A stretch of DNA of 64,000 nt, from NCBI GenBank assembly GCA_022449345.1, contig JAKURL010000003.1, positions 34,082-98,081 on the forward strand. Reading direction: 5' to 3'. The notes beneath the pieces are model-generated. The model saw only the letters and a list, made by a program, of their open reading frames with translations, did not search any database and was not told the origin of the DNA. This DNA is from Candidatus Thalassarchaeum sp. (GTDB lineage Archaea > Thermoplasmatota > Poseidoniia > Poseidoniales > Thalassarchaeaceae). Below are positions 9,248 through 16,984 of the stretch, one piece after another (the first letter of the stretch is position 1; each line of letters starts with the position of its first letter). The position numbers and the translations under genes were made by a program.

Positions 9248-12034
9248 ATGGGAAAGGATTTCGGAAATATACGATTTTCCGGGAAACTGAGACCTTCTCA
9301 AGTGGCTTCATCAAGCATAATTAGAAATGAATTAGAATCGAATTCAAAGGAATTACTTATTGTTGCTCCACCAGGTTCTGGAAAGACAGTACTTGGGTTG
9401 TATGTTTGGTCCGATTTAGTCAGACTTCCAACCTTAGTGCTTAGCCCCAACTCAGCAATACAGGCTCAGTGGGTTGAGAGGGCCAAAGAACTCTTTGACC
9501 TCGATGGAAAGGTTTCGGAAATTGGCACTGACCCCAAAAATCCAGGAATCCTCACATCACTGACATATCAATCGGTTACTTTGCCAAAAAGAGGAGGAGA
9601 GGGACTTGATGATTCAGCCATGGAATTATGGATTAGCAGTCTAATGGACTCTGATTCTAGTGACGGTATAGTTGAAGCCGAAGATCGCGAAAGTGCAATT
9701 TCTTGGATAGTAGATTTGGAGGAAAAGAATCCTGAATATCACTCAGATAGGATGGGCCATTATCGAAAGAAAGTTAGAGATTCACTATCTGAACATGGTA
9801 ATGCGCTTTGGGTGTTGCATGAATCTGCAAAAGCCAACTTGAAGAGGCTCTCTGATGTTGGCATTGGTCTTGTCATTCTTGATGAATGCCATCATCTATT
9901 GGAGCATTGGGGTAGAGTCCTAATTGAGATAGTTGAATTTCTAGATAATCCAATCGTACTGGGGCTGACTGCAACACCTCCAGAGGCAGGTAATGACCCA
10001 TCGGATAATCTCTATCTCGACCTATTTGGGGAGGTTGATTACGAAGTTCCAGTTCCTGCATTAGTTAGAGATGCTAATTTGTCTCCTTACCAAGATCTTG
10101 CATACTTCGTTCGCCCTTCACAAGGTGAGTTGAAATATATCGCAAATGTCGATCAAGACTTTGCTAACTTAATTGACGAACTGAAAAGAGGTCCAGAGAA
10201 ACCAGAGGGGAGAATCCCTAGGCTTGAGGTTTGGTTAGCTAGAATATTGGATGAACTAAGTCTACCGGCTGGTAAAGCAAAAGATTGGGATTCCTTCCGT
10301 AAGAGAGACCCTCACCTCGCTGATGCAGCAAGAGAATTCCTCGTGTCGAGTGGGCTTAGTTTGCCGAAGGACGTCCCTCAGCCATTGGAATCAACAACAT
10401 CTGGTGGAAGAAGTATGGATACGCTGATTACCGTCCTCGATCGATACATCAGAAATGGCTTGATGAGGTCAAAGAGTAAGAAAGATCACGCCCTCGCTGA
10501 AGATGCAAAGAAAAAACTCAGAATGCTAGGTGTCCAGATAACGGATTCTGGTGCAAGAATGTGCGCATCCCCTGTTGGTCGAGTAATGGCTTACGCCTCT
10601 GCTAAGTACGATGCTCTACAGAACATTCTAACTGCCGAAATGCAGGCTCTTGGGCCAGATATTAGAGCAGTCATTGTTACTGACTTTGAGAAAACCTCTG
10701 CCACTGCTTTGGTTGAAGGAGTGTTGGATAAAGAAGCAGGAGGTGCAGTAGCTGCTTACAGGGCAGTTCTACAATCAGAAACTACCGACAGGCTAGATCC
10801 TGTAATGATGACTGGAACTACTGTATTGGTAGATGACGATTTGTTGGATAGGATATTTCCTAGATTTGAGCAGTGGGTTTCCGAAAGGAATCTTGATATC
10901 AAGTTCGATTATGTTGAACGAGGAGATTATTTTGAAATTAGAGGTAAGGGCAAGGATTGGCTACCTCGGTATTACACCATGATGATAACCGAATTATTCC
11001 AAGAAGGGGTCACAAAGTGCTTGGTAGGCACTAGGGGTCTACTAGGGGAAGGTTGGGACGCTAGCCGAATCAATGTACTGGTCGATTTGACTACAGTCAC
11101 CACTAGTATGAGCATAAATCAGCTCCGAGGAAGGTCGTTTAGATTAGACAAACTTTGGCCGGAGAAAGTAGCTAATAATTGGGATATTATTTGTTTGGCT
11201 GACGAATTTTCCAAAGGCTTTGATGATTATTTGAGATTCAAGAGAAAGCACAAGCAGCTCTACGGAGTATGCGACGATGGAGCGATAGAGAAAGGGGTAG
11301 GACATGTCCATCCAGCATTCACCGAGGCTAAGCCGGAGGGTGTGTCCGAAACTATGGAAATATTCAACGAAGAAATGTTGATGAGGGCCAAAAATAGACC
11401 CCGAACAAGGCAACTATGGGGGATTGGAAAGCCCTTCAATGCCGTTCCTAGAGAAGCGGTTGAAATCAAAGGAAATCTTGGAGGAGGTTTCCCACCTGCG
11501 AATTCTATAGGTGTCACAGTCTGGACTGACGAATCTTTGATTCAAGCTATCGCTGACGCAGTTGCAACCTCATTACAAAATTTGGACTTGATAGGATTTG
11601 GTGCTAAAGTTGGTGGTGGAGACAGAAGTGGTGGCTGGATGAGAGCCTACCTTGAGGATGCGACCGAGGAAGAATCCGCAATCTTCGCTGAGGCAATGCA
11701 AGAAATACTAGGTCCACTAAATAATCCAAGGTATGTAATCCCAAGAGAGGTCAAAATAATCAGTGATACTTGGCTTAGCGATTTACTGCCCGAAGTCCTG
11801 GCGAAATACTTTCGAAAGAAGAAAAATACTCTGTCCATGTTTCATACTGTTCCAAAGGTACTTTGCCGCAATAAAGAGGAAGCAATGATATTCCAAAGGC
11901 AATGGAATTTGAAGGTCAGTCCTGGTGAAATAATGTATGGTCACAGCAAGAAAGGCAAGGAACGGGTGGCAGAAATCAACAGAGTCGGACTGGTTCCGAA
12001 AACATCCTTCCATCGCAAGAGTGTATTCCTGTGA
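9248..12034 (+). CDS. Large superfamily II DEAD/DEAH-type helicase
   Basis: This 928-residue ATP-dependent nucleic-acid translocase begins with a Q-like segment (LRPSQ), Walker A APPGSGKT at 40-47, a DECH Walker B (VILDECHHL) and motif III LTATPP. The second RecA domain ends in LVGTRGLLGEGWD (motif V) and INQLRGRSFRLD (motif VI, with the usual QRxGR Arg finger). About 300 residues, partly helical and charged, separate the two RecA domains, and a C-terminal ~270-residue region has no recognised domain. The overall plan resembles helicases of DNA repair or defence systems, but no nuclease, methylase or other defence partner lies nearby. Substrate unknown. It probably shares a transcript with the preceding gene. 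Confidence 0.85.
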   Translation: MGKDFGNIRFSGKLRPSQVASSSIIRNELESNSKELLIVAPPGSGKTVLGLYVWSDLVRLPTLVLSPNSAIQAQWVERAKELFDLDGKVSEIGTDPKNPGILTSLTYQSVTLPKRGGEGLDDSAMELWISSLMDSDSSDGIVEAEDRESAISWIVDLEEKNPEYHSDRMGHYRKKVRDSLSEHGNALWVLHESAKANLKRLSDVGIGLVILDECHHLLEHWGRVLIEIVEFLDNPIVLGLTATPPEAGNDPSDNLYLDLFGEVDYEVPVPALVRDANLSPYQDLAYFVRPSQGELKYIANVDQDFANLIDELKRGPEKPEGRIPRLEVWLARILDELSLPAGKAKDWDSFRKRDPHLADAAREFLVSSGLSLPKDVPQPLESTTSGGRSMDTLITVLDRYIRNGLMRSKSKKDHALAEDAKKKLRMLGVQITDSGARMCASPVGRVMAYASAKYDALQNILTAEMQALGPDIRAVIVTDFEKTSATALVEGVLDKEAGGAVAAYRAVLQSETTDRLDPVMMTGTTVLVDDDLLDRIFPRFEQWVSERNLDIKFDYVERGDYFEIRGKGKDWLPRYYTMMITELFQEGVTKCLVGTRGLLGEGWDASRINVLVDLTTVTTSMSINQLRGRSFRLDKLWPEKVANNWDIICLADEFSKGFDDYLRFKRKHKQLYGVCDDGAIEKGVGHVHPAFTEAKPEGVSETMEIFNEEMLMRAKNRPRTRQLWGIGKPFNAVPREAVEIKGNLGGGFPPANSIGVTVWTDESLIQAIADAVATSLQNLDLIGFGAKVGGGDRSGGWMRAYLEDATEEESAIFAEAMQEILGPLNNPRYVIPREVKIISDTWLSDLLPEVLAKYFRKKKNTLSMFHTVPKVLCRNKEEAMIFQRQWNLKVSPGEIMYGHSKKGKERVAEINRVGLVPKTSFHRKSVFL

Positions 12035-12172
12035 TTATTTCGAGCATCCATTACACTCAATGTTAGATCCTGCGTGCTTGCTACAGAATCGATTGCGACA
12101 AGTAAAGCACCTGAAGTCAAATGCAGAGACTGAATTTTCACAACCTGAATGCCCACAAGACTCATCCCCGGT
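12035..12172 (-). pseudogene. Zinc-finger coding stretch behind an in-frame stop
   Basis: Directly after the TAA of the membrane-protein gene (12173-12175) the same frame stays open for 45 codons and encodes a dense set of metal ligands: C6, H8, C11, C22, C25, C30, H33, C40 and C43, with CFTCRNRFCSKH in the middle, an AN1-like cross-brace pattern. No ATG, GTG or TTG lies between the TAA and the first cysteine, so it cannot be a separate normal gene. It is either the C-terminal domain of the upstream protein cut off by a nonsense mutation or sequencing error, or it is made by stop-codon readthrough. The cysteine/histidine spacing makes chance unlikely. Confidence 0.6.
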
Positions 12173-12766
12173 TTATGCTTTGGGCAAGTCATCTGAATTA
12201 TCGACAGAATAACCTTCTTCCCACCATTCATCGCCGATGAGTTCTTCTTTCTTTTCCTCAACAACTTCCTCTTTGAGGCCAAGCACCTTGATCACGTAGG
12301 GACTGTCTAAGAATCGTCCCACATCCGATTCGGGAACACTCCATATTTCTGCGAGCCTCTGTCTTGCATCTTCTAGGGATTTAATGCCCCCTCCTCGTGC
12401 CTCAATGTATGCGATTAATCTGTCATAGGCTCGAATGTAAGAGGGAGCCAGCTCACGGTTGAGATTAAGTGGTTGGGGGTTCCTTTGGGCGGTTCGGTCA
12501 AACGAGGAATAACTCCTCTTCTGTGGCACCTTGCCTTGCTCAAGTCCAACTTTTGTCAGCATCACCACAATAGGGCCAAATGCAAGAAGGAGAATAAGGA
12601 AGCAAAAACGATCATCACCAATTCCTGAAAAAATGCTCAATCCTAGAACACTTGCCGGGACTAAGAACACCCATTTGTTGTCTGTTTGTTCATCTATCCA
12701 CTTGATTACCGCCCAGATGCCACTAAAAATTGCAAAAATTATGAAGAGTACCAATTCTGCTGACAT
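12173..12766 (-). CDS. Small membrane protein of unknown function (probably lacking its zinc-finger tail)
   Basis: From the ATG at 12764-12766 the 197-residue protein has two to three hydrophobic segments in its first ~80 residues (LVLFIIFAIFSGIWAVI, VFLVPASVLGLSIFSGI, FLILLLAFGPIVVML) and then a soluble, charged tail with a short helical domain (residues ~110-165, LAPSYIRAYDRLIAYIEARG). It ends in an acidic stretch before TAA. The frame continues past the stop into a zinc-finger sequence, so the full protein may have been longer. A GTG-less upstream extension into the structured 12.8 kb intergenic region is unlikely to be translated. No family recognised. Confidence 0.7.
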   Translation of the reverse strand: MSAELVLFIIFAIFSGIWAVIKWIDEQTDNKWVFLVPASVLGLSIFSGIGDDRFCFLILLLAFGPIVVMLTKVGLEQGKVPQKRSYSSFDRTAQRNPQPLNLNRELAPSYIRAYDRLIAYIEARGGGIKSLEDARQRLAEIWSVPESDVGRFLDSPYVIKVLGLKEEVVEEKKEELIGDEWWEEGYSVDNSDDLPKA

Positions 12767-12796
12767 AGTAATCACTCGATAGTGTGACCCCGGCGC

Positions 12797-12882
12797 TGTC
12801 CCGGCACCGAGGTCGGTGAGGTACCTAAAGCCGATGCGTAGCATCTGCAGTCATTGCCCTCGTGGGCTCCTTCTTCGGGACA
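12797..12882. ncRNA. Candidate structured RNA with a four-way junction fold
   Basis: This 86-nt G+C-rich segment folds by eye into a closing stem TGTCCCG/CGGGACA (12797-12803 with 12876-12882) that encloses three hairpins: CACCG-AGGT-CGGTG (12805-12818), GATGC-GTA-GCATC (12833-12845) and GCCC-TCGT-GGGC (12856-12867). It is not a tRNA: no T-loop sequence or plausible anticodon arm exists on either strand. It lies 31 nt before the membrane-protein start at 12766 and could be that gene's leader or an independent RNA. Strand cannot be decided. Confidence 0.4.
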
Positions 12883-12911
12883 ATACGCGGTTGACCCGGC
12901 GGACGATAAAC

Positions 12912-14225
12912 TCAGCGTCGGACAGCGATTCTGATGGACGCGGCTTTGTTGCCTGCTAAATCACTAGAATCTACTTTAATCGGTAAGCCAAGACGATTAC
13001 ACAATTCCAGATGGGAAGATGACCATGGGTGTTGGCATCTTGCGCTGGCATCGTAACCCAAAACGGTGATTGGCTCGAGTTCAGATTCCCAGCCTTTCCC
13101 GCTCATTCTACCGGAAACCCTAATCCAAGAATGTTCGAATCTTCGGAGGTCATTATCAAATTTCTTTAGCCCTATTTTGGATAATCTACTGAGAAGGAAA
13201 TCTCTTGGTATTGCTCTAGGAATAATTGCAAGAACACTACTTCCATCGTACCAATAAGCAACAGGTCCGATATTTTCCCTGTCGAATTTTTCTTGTGCTG
13301 TATTTACTGCCTCAATCGGTTCGCCCCACCTAGCAGGAAGCCACGTTACGAGTGCCGATCTATCCTTTGTCCCCTGTACGTGACTACTAACTTCTATGCT
13401 GACATATTCTTCATTATCAGATTTAGATTTCTTTGGTTTTGAGGCTGATTTTTGTTTGAACTTCAAGCGAGGTAAAGCAAACGTGGGTCTTTTTGGCATT
13501 TTCAAGGACAAATCATGCCTCTGGATATTTTCTACCCAATCGCTTATTGGCACCTCTAACCATTCATCCTCAAGAATCGTACAAACCCATCCTGTTGACC
13601 CGTGTAAAGTGCCAGGGACCCGGATAATCCTACGCGTATCTGCTGTAACAACAGGGTCAACAGGGTGCCCTGCAGCAATCACTCTATCCAGTAATTCCTT
13701 TCTTTGCTCTCTAACCAGTTCTTCTCTTATTTCTGCATCGGGCTCAGAAAACACGCTCCTATCAGGGTCATTTGCAATTAGATGGAATCCTTTACTTCCA
13801 GAGAATGAAACGTGCTGAATTTCTAAGTCGGTATTACTCAATAACCACTCTCTAAGCTCTAAGGTTGCGACTCTCGCCTCATCCAGTTTTTTTCTACAAA
13901 AGGGCCTCATATCTATGTCGAAGACCACCATGTGGTCAAGTAGAATCGGGGCGGGTCTTTTCTTATCCTTGAGTCGAGGTAAATTCACGGGATTTAGCCA
14001 TGATGATGTTGAGACATAAACATCAGTTGGCATCGCACTGGCAAAATCTCTGATAAGTGATTCACTAGAAGAAATCCTCCTCCTAGATGTAATCCAAGGG
14101 CCTTTCAAACTCCTCCATCTAAATTGATGTCTTGTAGGCTTATTTAGCCAACCTAGGTCGATTTGACTAGTTGCATGGTAATGGTGGCCTAGAGACTCCT
14201 CAGTCCATTGCGGCCCACCGACCAT
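12912..14225 (-). CDS. priS: DNA primase small subunit (archaeo-eukaryotic primase)
   Basis: The catalytic primase subunit makes RNA/DNA primers with PriL at replication forks. Visible signatures are the metal-binding DxD in MVVFDIDMRPF (D103 and D105), the SxH motif in VSFSGSKGFHLI (residues 140-150), and the conserved end of the core TADTRRIIRVPGTLHGSTG. The region before the DxD, with VYVSTSSWLNP, matches the N-terminal PriS part. The 437-residue length exceeds the usual ~350 because of a C-terminal ~180-residue region. The typical zinc-binding cysteine cluster of PriS is not seen. It could be the replicative primase or a paralogue; no priL gene is in the window. Confidence 0.8.
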   Translation of the reverse strand: MVGGPQWTEESLGHHYHATSQIDLGWLNKPTRHQFRWRSLKGPWITSRRRISSSESLIRDFASAMPTDVYVSTSSWLNPVNLPRLKDKKRPAPILLDHMVVFDIDMRPFCRKKLDEARVATLELREWLLSNTDLEIQHVSFSGSKGFHLIANDPDRSVFSEPDAEIREELVREQRKELLDRVIAAGHPVDPVVTADTRRIIRVPGTLHGSTGWVCTILEDEWLEVPISDWVENIQRHDLSLKMPKRPTFALPRLKFKQKSASKPKKSKSDNEEYVSIEVSSHVQGTKDRSALVTWLPARWGEPIEAVNTAQEKFDRENIGPVAYWYDGSSVLAIIPRAIPRDFLLSRLSKIGLKKFDNDLRRFEHSWIRVSGRMSGKGWESELEPITVLGYDASARCQHPWSSSHLELCNRLGLPIKVDSSDLAGNKAASIRIAVRR

Positions 14226-14277
14226 AAACCCGAGAATAAGTGCTAGGTCTTGGTTTAATCCCCGTCATCGTCAAAGA

Positions 14278-14961
14278 GTGGGTGCGACTCGCATTGGTGT
14301 GAGGCAGCCCCTAGTCGTGGTCAATCTGAAGACCTACGAGACTGCACATGGTGCCGGTGCTGAAACCCTCGCGCAGGCGATTGCTAGCGTCGAGACAGAT
14401 GCTCGCATGGTCGTCGCAGTCTCAGCCTTCGACTTGTCCGCCGTGGTTGCCGCTGCCCCTGAATTAGAAGTCTGGTGCCAGCATCTCGACCCTGTTGGAT
14501 TTGGCTCATACACCGGATGGCTACACCCTGCAACCGCGGTCGAGCGGGGCGCGACTGGAACTCTAATCAATCACGCTGAGCACAAGGTAAGCATCGAGCA
14601 TGTCGCAATGTTGTTAGATTCAGTTCCTGAAGGATTCACTGTTTGCGCGTGCGCGGCTGATATCGATGAGGCGCGCGCACTATCGGCACTCGAGCCGGAT
14701 TATGTTGCCGTTGAGCCACCGGAATTAATCGGCGGAGACATTTCAGTCACGACCGCAGACCCCACAATCGTCAGCGGAACTGCGGCTGCGGTTCGAGAGA
14801 TTTCTGAACAGGTTGGAATCCTCTGTGGCGCAGGAGTCAAGAATGGCGCAGATGTTGCAGCCGCTATTGAACTTGGAACAACTGGAGTCCTACTCGCTAG
14901 CGGAGTTACGAAGGCAGAGAACCCCTCATCTGTGGTAGAGGATCTTGTCTCTGCTCTTTGA
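14278..14961 (+). CDS. tpiA: Triosephosphate isomerase, archaeal type
   Basis: Interconverts dihydroxyacetone phosphate and glyceraldehyde 3-phosphate in central carbon metabolism. The 227-residue length matches the short archaeal enzymes. PLVVVNLKTYE carries the Asn and Lys of the active site, LINHAEHK the catalytic His region, and VAVEPPELIGG the catalytic Glu and flexible loop region; LCGAGVKNGADV and GVLLASGVTKA form the phosphate site. The start is GTG at 14278; another GTG at 14299 is equally possible and no clear ribosome site decides between them. The gene is divergent from priS across 52 bp and convergent with eL41. Confidence 0.93.
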   Translation: MGATRIGVRQPLVVVNLKTYETAHGAGAETLAQAIASVETDARMVVAVSAFDLSAVVAAAPELEVWCQHLDPVGFGSYTGWLHPATAVERGATGTLINHAEHKVSIEHVAMLLDSVPEGFTVCACAADIDEARALSALEPDYVAVEPPELIGGDISVTTADPTIVSGTAAAVREISEQVGILCGAGVKNGADVAAAIELGTTGVLLASGVTKAENPSSVVEDLVSAL

Positions 14962-14967
14962 ATAGGC

Positions 14968-15075
14968 TCATTGTCGAGCTTGCTTACGAGCGGCCTTACG
15001 CCTTCGTAGTTTCTTCTTACGCCACTTCCAGCGCTGCTTCCCAGCCTTCTTCCACGCACGGGAACCTCGCTTCAT
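14968..15075 (-). CDS. rpl41e: Large ribosomal subunit protein eL41
   Basis: A 35-codon gene begins with ATG at 15073-15075 and ends with TGA at 14968. The product is almost wholly Arg, Lys, Trp and Ala: it opens MKRGSRAWKKAGKQRWKWRK and ends RRRKAARKQARQ. The pattern MKRxxRxWKKxGxxRWKWxKK is that of archaeal eL41, a single helix that sits between the ribosomal subunits and contacts rRNA. It lies between tpiA (convergent, 6 nt apart) and a tRNA-Arg gene on the same strand, a fitting context for a translation gene. A hairpin with a GTA loop lies 43 nt upstream. Such short genes are easily missed by automatic gene calling. Confidence 0.85.
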   Translation of the reverse strand: MKRGSRAWKKAGKQRWKWRKKKLRRRKAARKQARQ

Positions 15076-15117
15076 GCGTCGCGCCGACCTGCTGGGCGTA
15101 TTTGATGTAAACGGTGA

Positions 15118-15130
15118 ATCCCTACGGGAT
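15118..15130 (-). other. Hairpin with GTA loop before eL41
   Basis: On the minus strand the sequence reads ATCCC-GTA-GGGAT, a perfect 5-bp stem. It lies between tRNA-Arg and the eL41 start and is one of at least six intergenic hairpins in this window that share the C-GTA-G core. Confidence 0.5.
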
Positions 15131-15146
15131 AATAGCCTGAGAATGT

Positions 15147-15223
15147 TGGTGGGCGCGCCAGGATTCGAACCCGGGTCACCGGCTTAGAAGGCCAGCATGA
15201 TATCCAGACTACACCACGCACCC
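15147..15223 (-). tRNA. tRNA-Arg (anticodon TCT)
   Basis: Read on minus, the acceptor stem GGGTGCG pairs with CGCGCCC (one G-T pair), the anticodon stem CTGGC/GCCGG closes the loop CTTCTAA with anticodon TCT, and the T-arm contains GGGTTCGAATCC. A discriminator A and an encoded CCA follow (15147-15150). There is no intron. It decodes AGA (and possibly AGG) codons, which are frequent in the neighbouring genes. Confidence 0.95.
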
Positions 15224-15289
15224 ATACCTTCGGCGGTGCTTCCCCTTTGTGAATCCTGCACCTTGAGATGAGCACAATATTCGACTCTA

Positions 15290-16030
15290 TTAGGCCGATG
15301 ATTCTTCTCCATTGTCTTCTTCATCGGTGCTACGATTGAGAATTCCATCGTCTAGCATGTCCTCTCGGATATCCGACTTTGAGCGGCCTGTTGCCTTGGC
15401 AATTTTCTTCAATTTCTTATCCACTCTTCGCTGACTTCCAACCAATTCTCGCACACCATGATAAATCCGTAAGAAGGTCTCGAGAATCGATAGGAGAATT
15501 AGGCTGTTTAGGTAGGAGGCAGCTAGCTCATTTCGATTGTCAATCAACTCTTCGAACTCATTGAATTCAATCGAGGTCGAACCCACCAAGAAAACACCTA
15601 GGACCGCGAAAGGTAGCATCTTCGCTACATCGCGGGACAATTCTTCAGTCCAGTAAGATAGAATCCTAACTGAGCCCACCACCGATGTTGCAATCAGAGC
15701 ATTTCTAGCATGGTCATTCCCATCGGCGAGCAGAGTTAGAATAACCGCCATTACAACTGTCCAGAAGGCGATAATAACCGGAATCGCCAGCGCGTATTGA
15801 ACCAACCATGCGGCGGTTCTAAAGAAGGCACGAATCTTCCCTCCCATGGTCTGGTCGTACTTGCTTAGATCGAGGGTGAGAATGTCTCGCCTTGCTAGCA
15901 TTCGATAGAACATGAAGACGAATCCTGAGTATGCTGCGATGGCGATAATTGCCATCAGTGTAGGAAAAGCCTCTGCGATGAAATCCTCAGCCCAATTAGC
16001 AACTCCGTCGGGGCTTGGCGGCCAATCCAT
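15290..16030 (-). CDS. Multi-pass membrane protein of unknown function
   Basis: The 246-residue protein has a short N-terminal soluble part, a first membrane span (TLMAIIAIAAYSGFVFMFY), then AWLVQYALAIPVIIAFW leading into VVMAVILTLLA, NALIATSVVGSVRIL, and MLPFAVLGVFLVGS, so about four to five spans. The C-terminal ~75 residues are charged and helical (RRVDKKLKKIAKATGRSKSD) and end in an acidic tail, probably cytoplasmic. No family is recognised. It stands between tRNA-Arg and a SprT-like gene, all on minus; the 63-nt gap to the latter allows co-transcription. Confidence 0.75.
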   Translation of the reverse strand: MDWPPSPDGVANWAEDFIAEAFPTLMAIIAIAAYSGFVFMFYRMLARRDILTLDLSKYDQTMGGKIRAFFRTAAWLVQYALAIPVIIAFWTVVMAVILTLLADGNDHARNALIATSVVGSVRILSYWTEELSRDVAKMLPFAVLGVFLVGSTSIEFNEFEELIDNRNELAASYLNSLILLSILETFLRIYHGVRELVGSQRRVDKKLKKIAKATGRSKSDIREDMLDDGILNRSTDEEDNGEESSA

Positions 16031-16093
16031 GATGTCGTCTTGGTAGCTCCGAGTTCATTGTGATTTTGCCGGATAAATCTCTGTGTTGATTCG

Positions 16094-16639
16094 TTATCTG
16101 CTATTGAACGGACGGACGCACTTTGGGCATCTTTTAGGTAATGACACCCTCCTTCTTTCCCATGTATGACCACACTCTCCACAGATCCAAGACTGTTCGG
16201 GTAGACCTGAGAGAACTTCCTCTCTCATACTCCTCAGAACAGTTGATTCCGACAACTTTGGTGCAGGAGCGACCTCGTTGACAAGTTCCGTGTGTCGATT
16301 GCCATGATCTACCAGACCAGCAGCATGGAGTAACTCGTGAACCAAAGTGTGCAGGTATAGTTTCTCATCATCCTTCAACCGTGGATGTAGTGCAATAGTA
16401 ACAGGACCTGGAGAACCTCTCAATCTGCGTCTACGAAATAACTCGTGGTGATCAAATTCGAACCTAGTATAACCTAAGCGATTGTCCGGAGCATCTGCCC
16501 ATTCCAACGATAGTTGCTTGGCCAAGTGGCGTAGAAACGGTGCATCATCGCGAGACAATCTAGAGGATAACTCATCGAGTATTCCATCAGGTAATTGAGG
16601 GGGTTCATTTGGAGTCGCTGAGACACGCCCCCCGCTCAT
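16094..16639 (-). CDS. SprT-like zinc metalloprotein
   Basis: The 181-residue protein has the HExxH zinc-protease motif in LHTLVHELLHAAGLVDHG and a C-terminal zinc ribbon with CGECGHTW and KRCPKC, the domain order of the SprT/Spartan-like family. Members cleave DNA-protein crosslinks or act in proteostasis; which applies here is unknown. Preceding strands (RLGYTRFEFDHHELF, PVTIALHPRL) fit the family core. The ATG at 16637-16639 gives the family's usual compact length. It is divergent from the tRNA-Ala gene. Confidence 0.82.
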   Translation of the reverse strand: MSGGRVSATPNEPPQLPDGILDELSSRLSRDDAPFLRHLAKQLSLEWADAPDNRLGYTRFEFDHHELFRRRRLRGSPGPVTIALHPRLKDDEKLYLHTLVHELLHAAGLVDHGNRHTELVNEVAPAPKLSESTVLRSMREEVLSGLPEQSWICGECGHTWERRRVSLPKRCPKCVRPFNSR

Positions 16640-16692
16640 GGCCTAGCCTACTCAGTTCTCCTTAAATGGCCGTCGCAGGTCGTCATCTCACT

Positions 16693-16769
16693 GGGCGTGT
16701 GGCGCAGCTTGGAAGCGCGCTTCCTTGGCATGGAAGAGGCCCCGAGTTCAAATCTCGGCACGTCCACCA
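16693..16769 (+). tRNA. tRNA-Ala (anticodon GGC)
   Basis: Acceptor stem GGGCGTG pairs with CACGTCC and contains the G3-U70 wobble pair that marks alanine tRNAs. The anticodon stem CTTCC/GGAAG closes TTGGCAT with anticodon GGC; the T-arm CCGAGTTCAAATCTCGG is regular. Discriminator A and an encoded CCA follow. No intron. Confidence 0.95.
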
Positions 16770-16933
16770 TCTTCCCCCTCGATTTACATCTCGCAAGGAT
16801 GGTCTGATTTGCAATTTTTCCCGAGTTAGAAATTTGCTATTTTCTGCATTTTTCGTCCATTGTGGACGCAGTCAGTCGATTGAAATTTCCTGTTCCGTAA
16901 TATTGTCGAAACGGCATTTAGATACTCAAACTG

Positions 16934-16950
16934 CATATATTCTATATATG
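16934..16950. promoter_or_regulatory. 17-bp dyad in the peptide-transporter promoter
   Basis: CATATAT-TCT-ATATATG is a perfect 7-3-7 inverted repeat, 35 bp before the lipoprotein ATG. It contains TATA-like sequence and probably overlaps the promoter core, so a dimeric regulator binding here could block or recruit transcription factor B/TBP. The rest of the 203-bp gap from tRNA-Ala (16770-16972) holds nothing else that stands out. A dyad of the same geometry precedes the glutamate synthase operon. Confidence 0.5.
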
Positions 16951-16984
16951 AACCAAAGACTCGCTCGCGGGGATGGACTCTAAA

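Noticed and set aside
11941-12282. 113-codon minus-strand frame overlapping the membrane-protein 3' end and the helicase
   Set aside because: The zinc-finger frame and the membrane-protein frame are better explained as coding; this third frame has no domain or ribosome site.
12797-12882. Cloverleaf-like fold read as a tRNA
   Set aside because: No T-loop sequence, no plausible anticodon loop and wrong arm lengths on both strands; kept only as a candidate structured RNA.
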